64,000 nucleotides of DNA from Sagittula marina (GTDB lineage Bacteria > Pseudomonadota > Alphaproteobacteria > Rhodobacterales > Rhodobacteraceae): positions 124,001 through 188,000 of the forward strand of contig NZ_JACIEJ010000001.1 in the NCBI RefSeq assembly GCF_014196795.1. Reading direction: 5' to 3'. Positions 62,974-64,000 of this stretch are shown piece after piece. Position 1 is the first letter of the stretch; each line of letters starts with the position of its first letter. The position numbers and the translations under genes were made by a program. The notes under the pieces are model-generated. The model saw only the letters and a list, made by a program, of their open reading frames with translations, searched no databases and was not told where the DNA came from.

Positions 62974-64000
62974 TTAGCCGACGACGTTGCCCTCTGGTCC
63001 ATAGGGGTAGCCGGTGATGTTCTCGTTGCCATTCTCGGTGATGACCAGAATATCGTGCTCGCGATAGCCGCCTGCGCCGGGCTGCCCTTCGGGGATCGTC
63101 AGCATCGGCTCCATCGAGATCACCATGCCCGGTTCCAGCACCGTGTCGATATCCTCTCGCAATTCCAGACCCGCTTCGCGCCCGTAGTAATGCGACAGCA
63201 CGCCAAAGCTGTGGCCATAGCCAAAGGTGCGATATTGCAGCAGGTCCCGCTCGGCAAAGAAGGCGTTGATCTGCTCGGTCACACCGGAACAGCTTGCGCC
63301 TGTTTTCAGCAGGGAAATCCCCAGCTCATGCGCGGCGACATTGGCCTCCCAGATCTTCAGGCTGGCGTCATCCATCTCGCCCATGAACAAAGTGCGCTCC
63401 AATGCCGTGTAATAGCCTGAAATCATCGGGAAGCAGTTCAGCGACAGGATGTCGCCGCGCTCCAGCTTGCGCGATGTCACCGGGTTGTGGGCGCCGTCGG
63501 TGTTGATGCCGGACTGGAACCAGACCCATGTGTCACGGTATTCGGCGTCCGGATAGCGCTTGGCAATCTCCAGCTCCATCGCGTCACGGCCCGCCATGGC
63601 CACGTCGATTTCACGCACGCCTTCGCGGATCGCGTCGCGGATGGCATAGCCGCCCACATCCGCCACAGCGGCCCCGGCGCGGATCAGGTCGATCTCGGCG
63701 GGGGATTTCATCATCCGCTGACGCATGGTGCCGGGGGCGATGTCCTTCGCCTCGGAGGGCTCGAGGAAGCTGTCCATCAGCGCCTTTTGCACCAGCGTGA
63801 GGTGGTCGCCTTCATAGCCGATCACGCGGCCCGCGCCGGTCACCGACAGGATCGCGCGCCAGTAATTGTTCCGTTCCCAATCGGTGTAGGTGATGCTGTC
63901 GCCATGGCTGCGCCGCCACGGCTGGGCCGCGTCGATGCCGGCGCTGATGGTGACGCTTTGGGTCGGCGTCACAACCAGCCCATAGGGCCGCCCGAACGCG
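62974..64000 (-). CDS. Creatinase (creatine amidinohydrolase), 5' truncated
   Basis: This is a partial M24 'pita-bread' fold protein that continues past the right edge; the N-terminal codons are missing and the frame is open to the end. The sequence follows Pseudomonas creatinase closely, with FGRPYGLV at the edge, DAAQPWRR, TWVWFQSGINTDGAHNPVTS, DILSLNCFPMISGYYTALER, the catalytic-His segment FGYGHSFGVLSHYYGREAG and the final MEPMLTIPEGQPGAGGYREH. Creatinase hydrolyses creatine to sarcosine and urea without metal. It could also be a related amidinohydrolase, such as one acting on guanidino compounds. I considered DddP and rejected it. Confidence 0.85.
   Translation of the reverse strand, partial: AFGRPYGLVVTPTQSVTISAGIDAAQPWRRSHGDSITYTDWERNNYWRAILSVTGAGRVIGYEGDHLTLVQKALMDSFLEPSEAKDIAPGTMRQRMMKSPAEIDLIRAGAAVADVGGYAIRDAIREGVREIDVAMAGRDAMELEIAKRYPDAEYRDTWVWFQSGINTDGAHNPVTSRKLERGDILSLNCFPMISGYYTALERTLFMGEMDDASLKIWEANVAAHELGISLLKTGASCSGVTEQINAFFAERDLLQYRTFGYGHSFGVLSHYYGREAGLELREDIDTVLEPGMVISMEPMLTIPEGQPGAGGYREHDILVITENGNENITGYPYGPEGNVVG

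Noticed and set aside
62974-64000. DMSP lyase DddP, suggested by the Roseobacter setting and M24 fold
   Set aside because: The visible sequence follows creatinase motifs (QSGINTDGAHNPVT, FGYGHSFGVLSHYYGR) and not the metal-binding or flanking sequence of DddP.
1-64000. CRISPR arrays, insertion sequences, prophage or tRNA genes
   Set aside because: I looked for repeated spacers, transposases, integrases and cloverleaf patterns and saw none.

Overview
This 64 kb window is typical of a GC-rich alphaproteobacterial chromosome, most likely a marine Rhodobacteraceae (Roseobacter group) member. The reasons are the argH / small lipoprotein / DUF2834 / lysA / TIGR02302 gene order, the UMF1-type transporter and DUF1523 families, a SoeABC-type sulfite dehydrogenase beside a remnant of xsc, and a creatinase. 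Genes are tightly packed, often with 4-base ATGA overlaps. I see no rRNA, tRNA, CRISPR array, transposase or prophage gene.

Region 1 (about 0.4-17.2 kb) is core metabolism and envelope. A TlpA-like thioredoxin is divergent from argH, which is followed by a tiny lipoprotein, a DUF2834 protein, lysA and a TIGR02302 membrane protein. Next come arfB, a short peptide or small-RNA unit whose ribosome-binding site complements the whole 16S 3' tail, and a minus-strand run of thioesterase, MFS transporter, mepA, phytase-like lipoprotein and queuosine-precursor transporter. Then come yggT, an SH3 protein, a D-2-hydroxyacid dehydrogenase coupled to LrgA/LrgB, and gamma-glutamyltransferase.

Region 2 (about 17.4-52.8 kb) is a large surface-polysaccharide locus. 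It has eight glycosyltransferases, a Wzx flippase, a Wzy/ligase-like polymerase, a Wzz-like chain-length protein, a separate Wzc-type ATPase, Gfo/Idh/MocA and SDR sugar-modifying enzymes (one a fusion), an O-acyltransferase, a hexapeptide acetyltransferase and a GMC oxidoreductase. I find no priming glycosyltransferase or Wza exporter. In its middle, at 21.2-33.1 kb, lies a three-gene assembly line: a type I PKS (KS-AT-KR-DH-ACP-TE), a GT2 glycosyltransferase, and a condensation-less NRPS (formyltransferase-A-T) whose A domain has a glycine-like code and is interrupted by a luciferase-like monooxygenase. This is the best candidate for an undescribed system: it would make a very small formylated or oxidised glycine-derived polyketide that may be glycosylated or attached to the polysaccharide.

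Region 3 (about 52.9-64 kb) holds a SHOCT protein, a membrane protein, a truncated sulfoacetaldehyde acetyltransferase, soeA, a 23-codon coupled ORF, soeB, soeC, a tandem SnoaL/NTF2-like protein, several small membrane or secreted proteins, and a 5'-truncated creatinase at the right edge.
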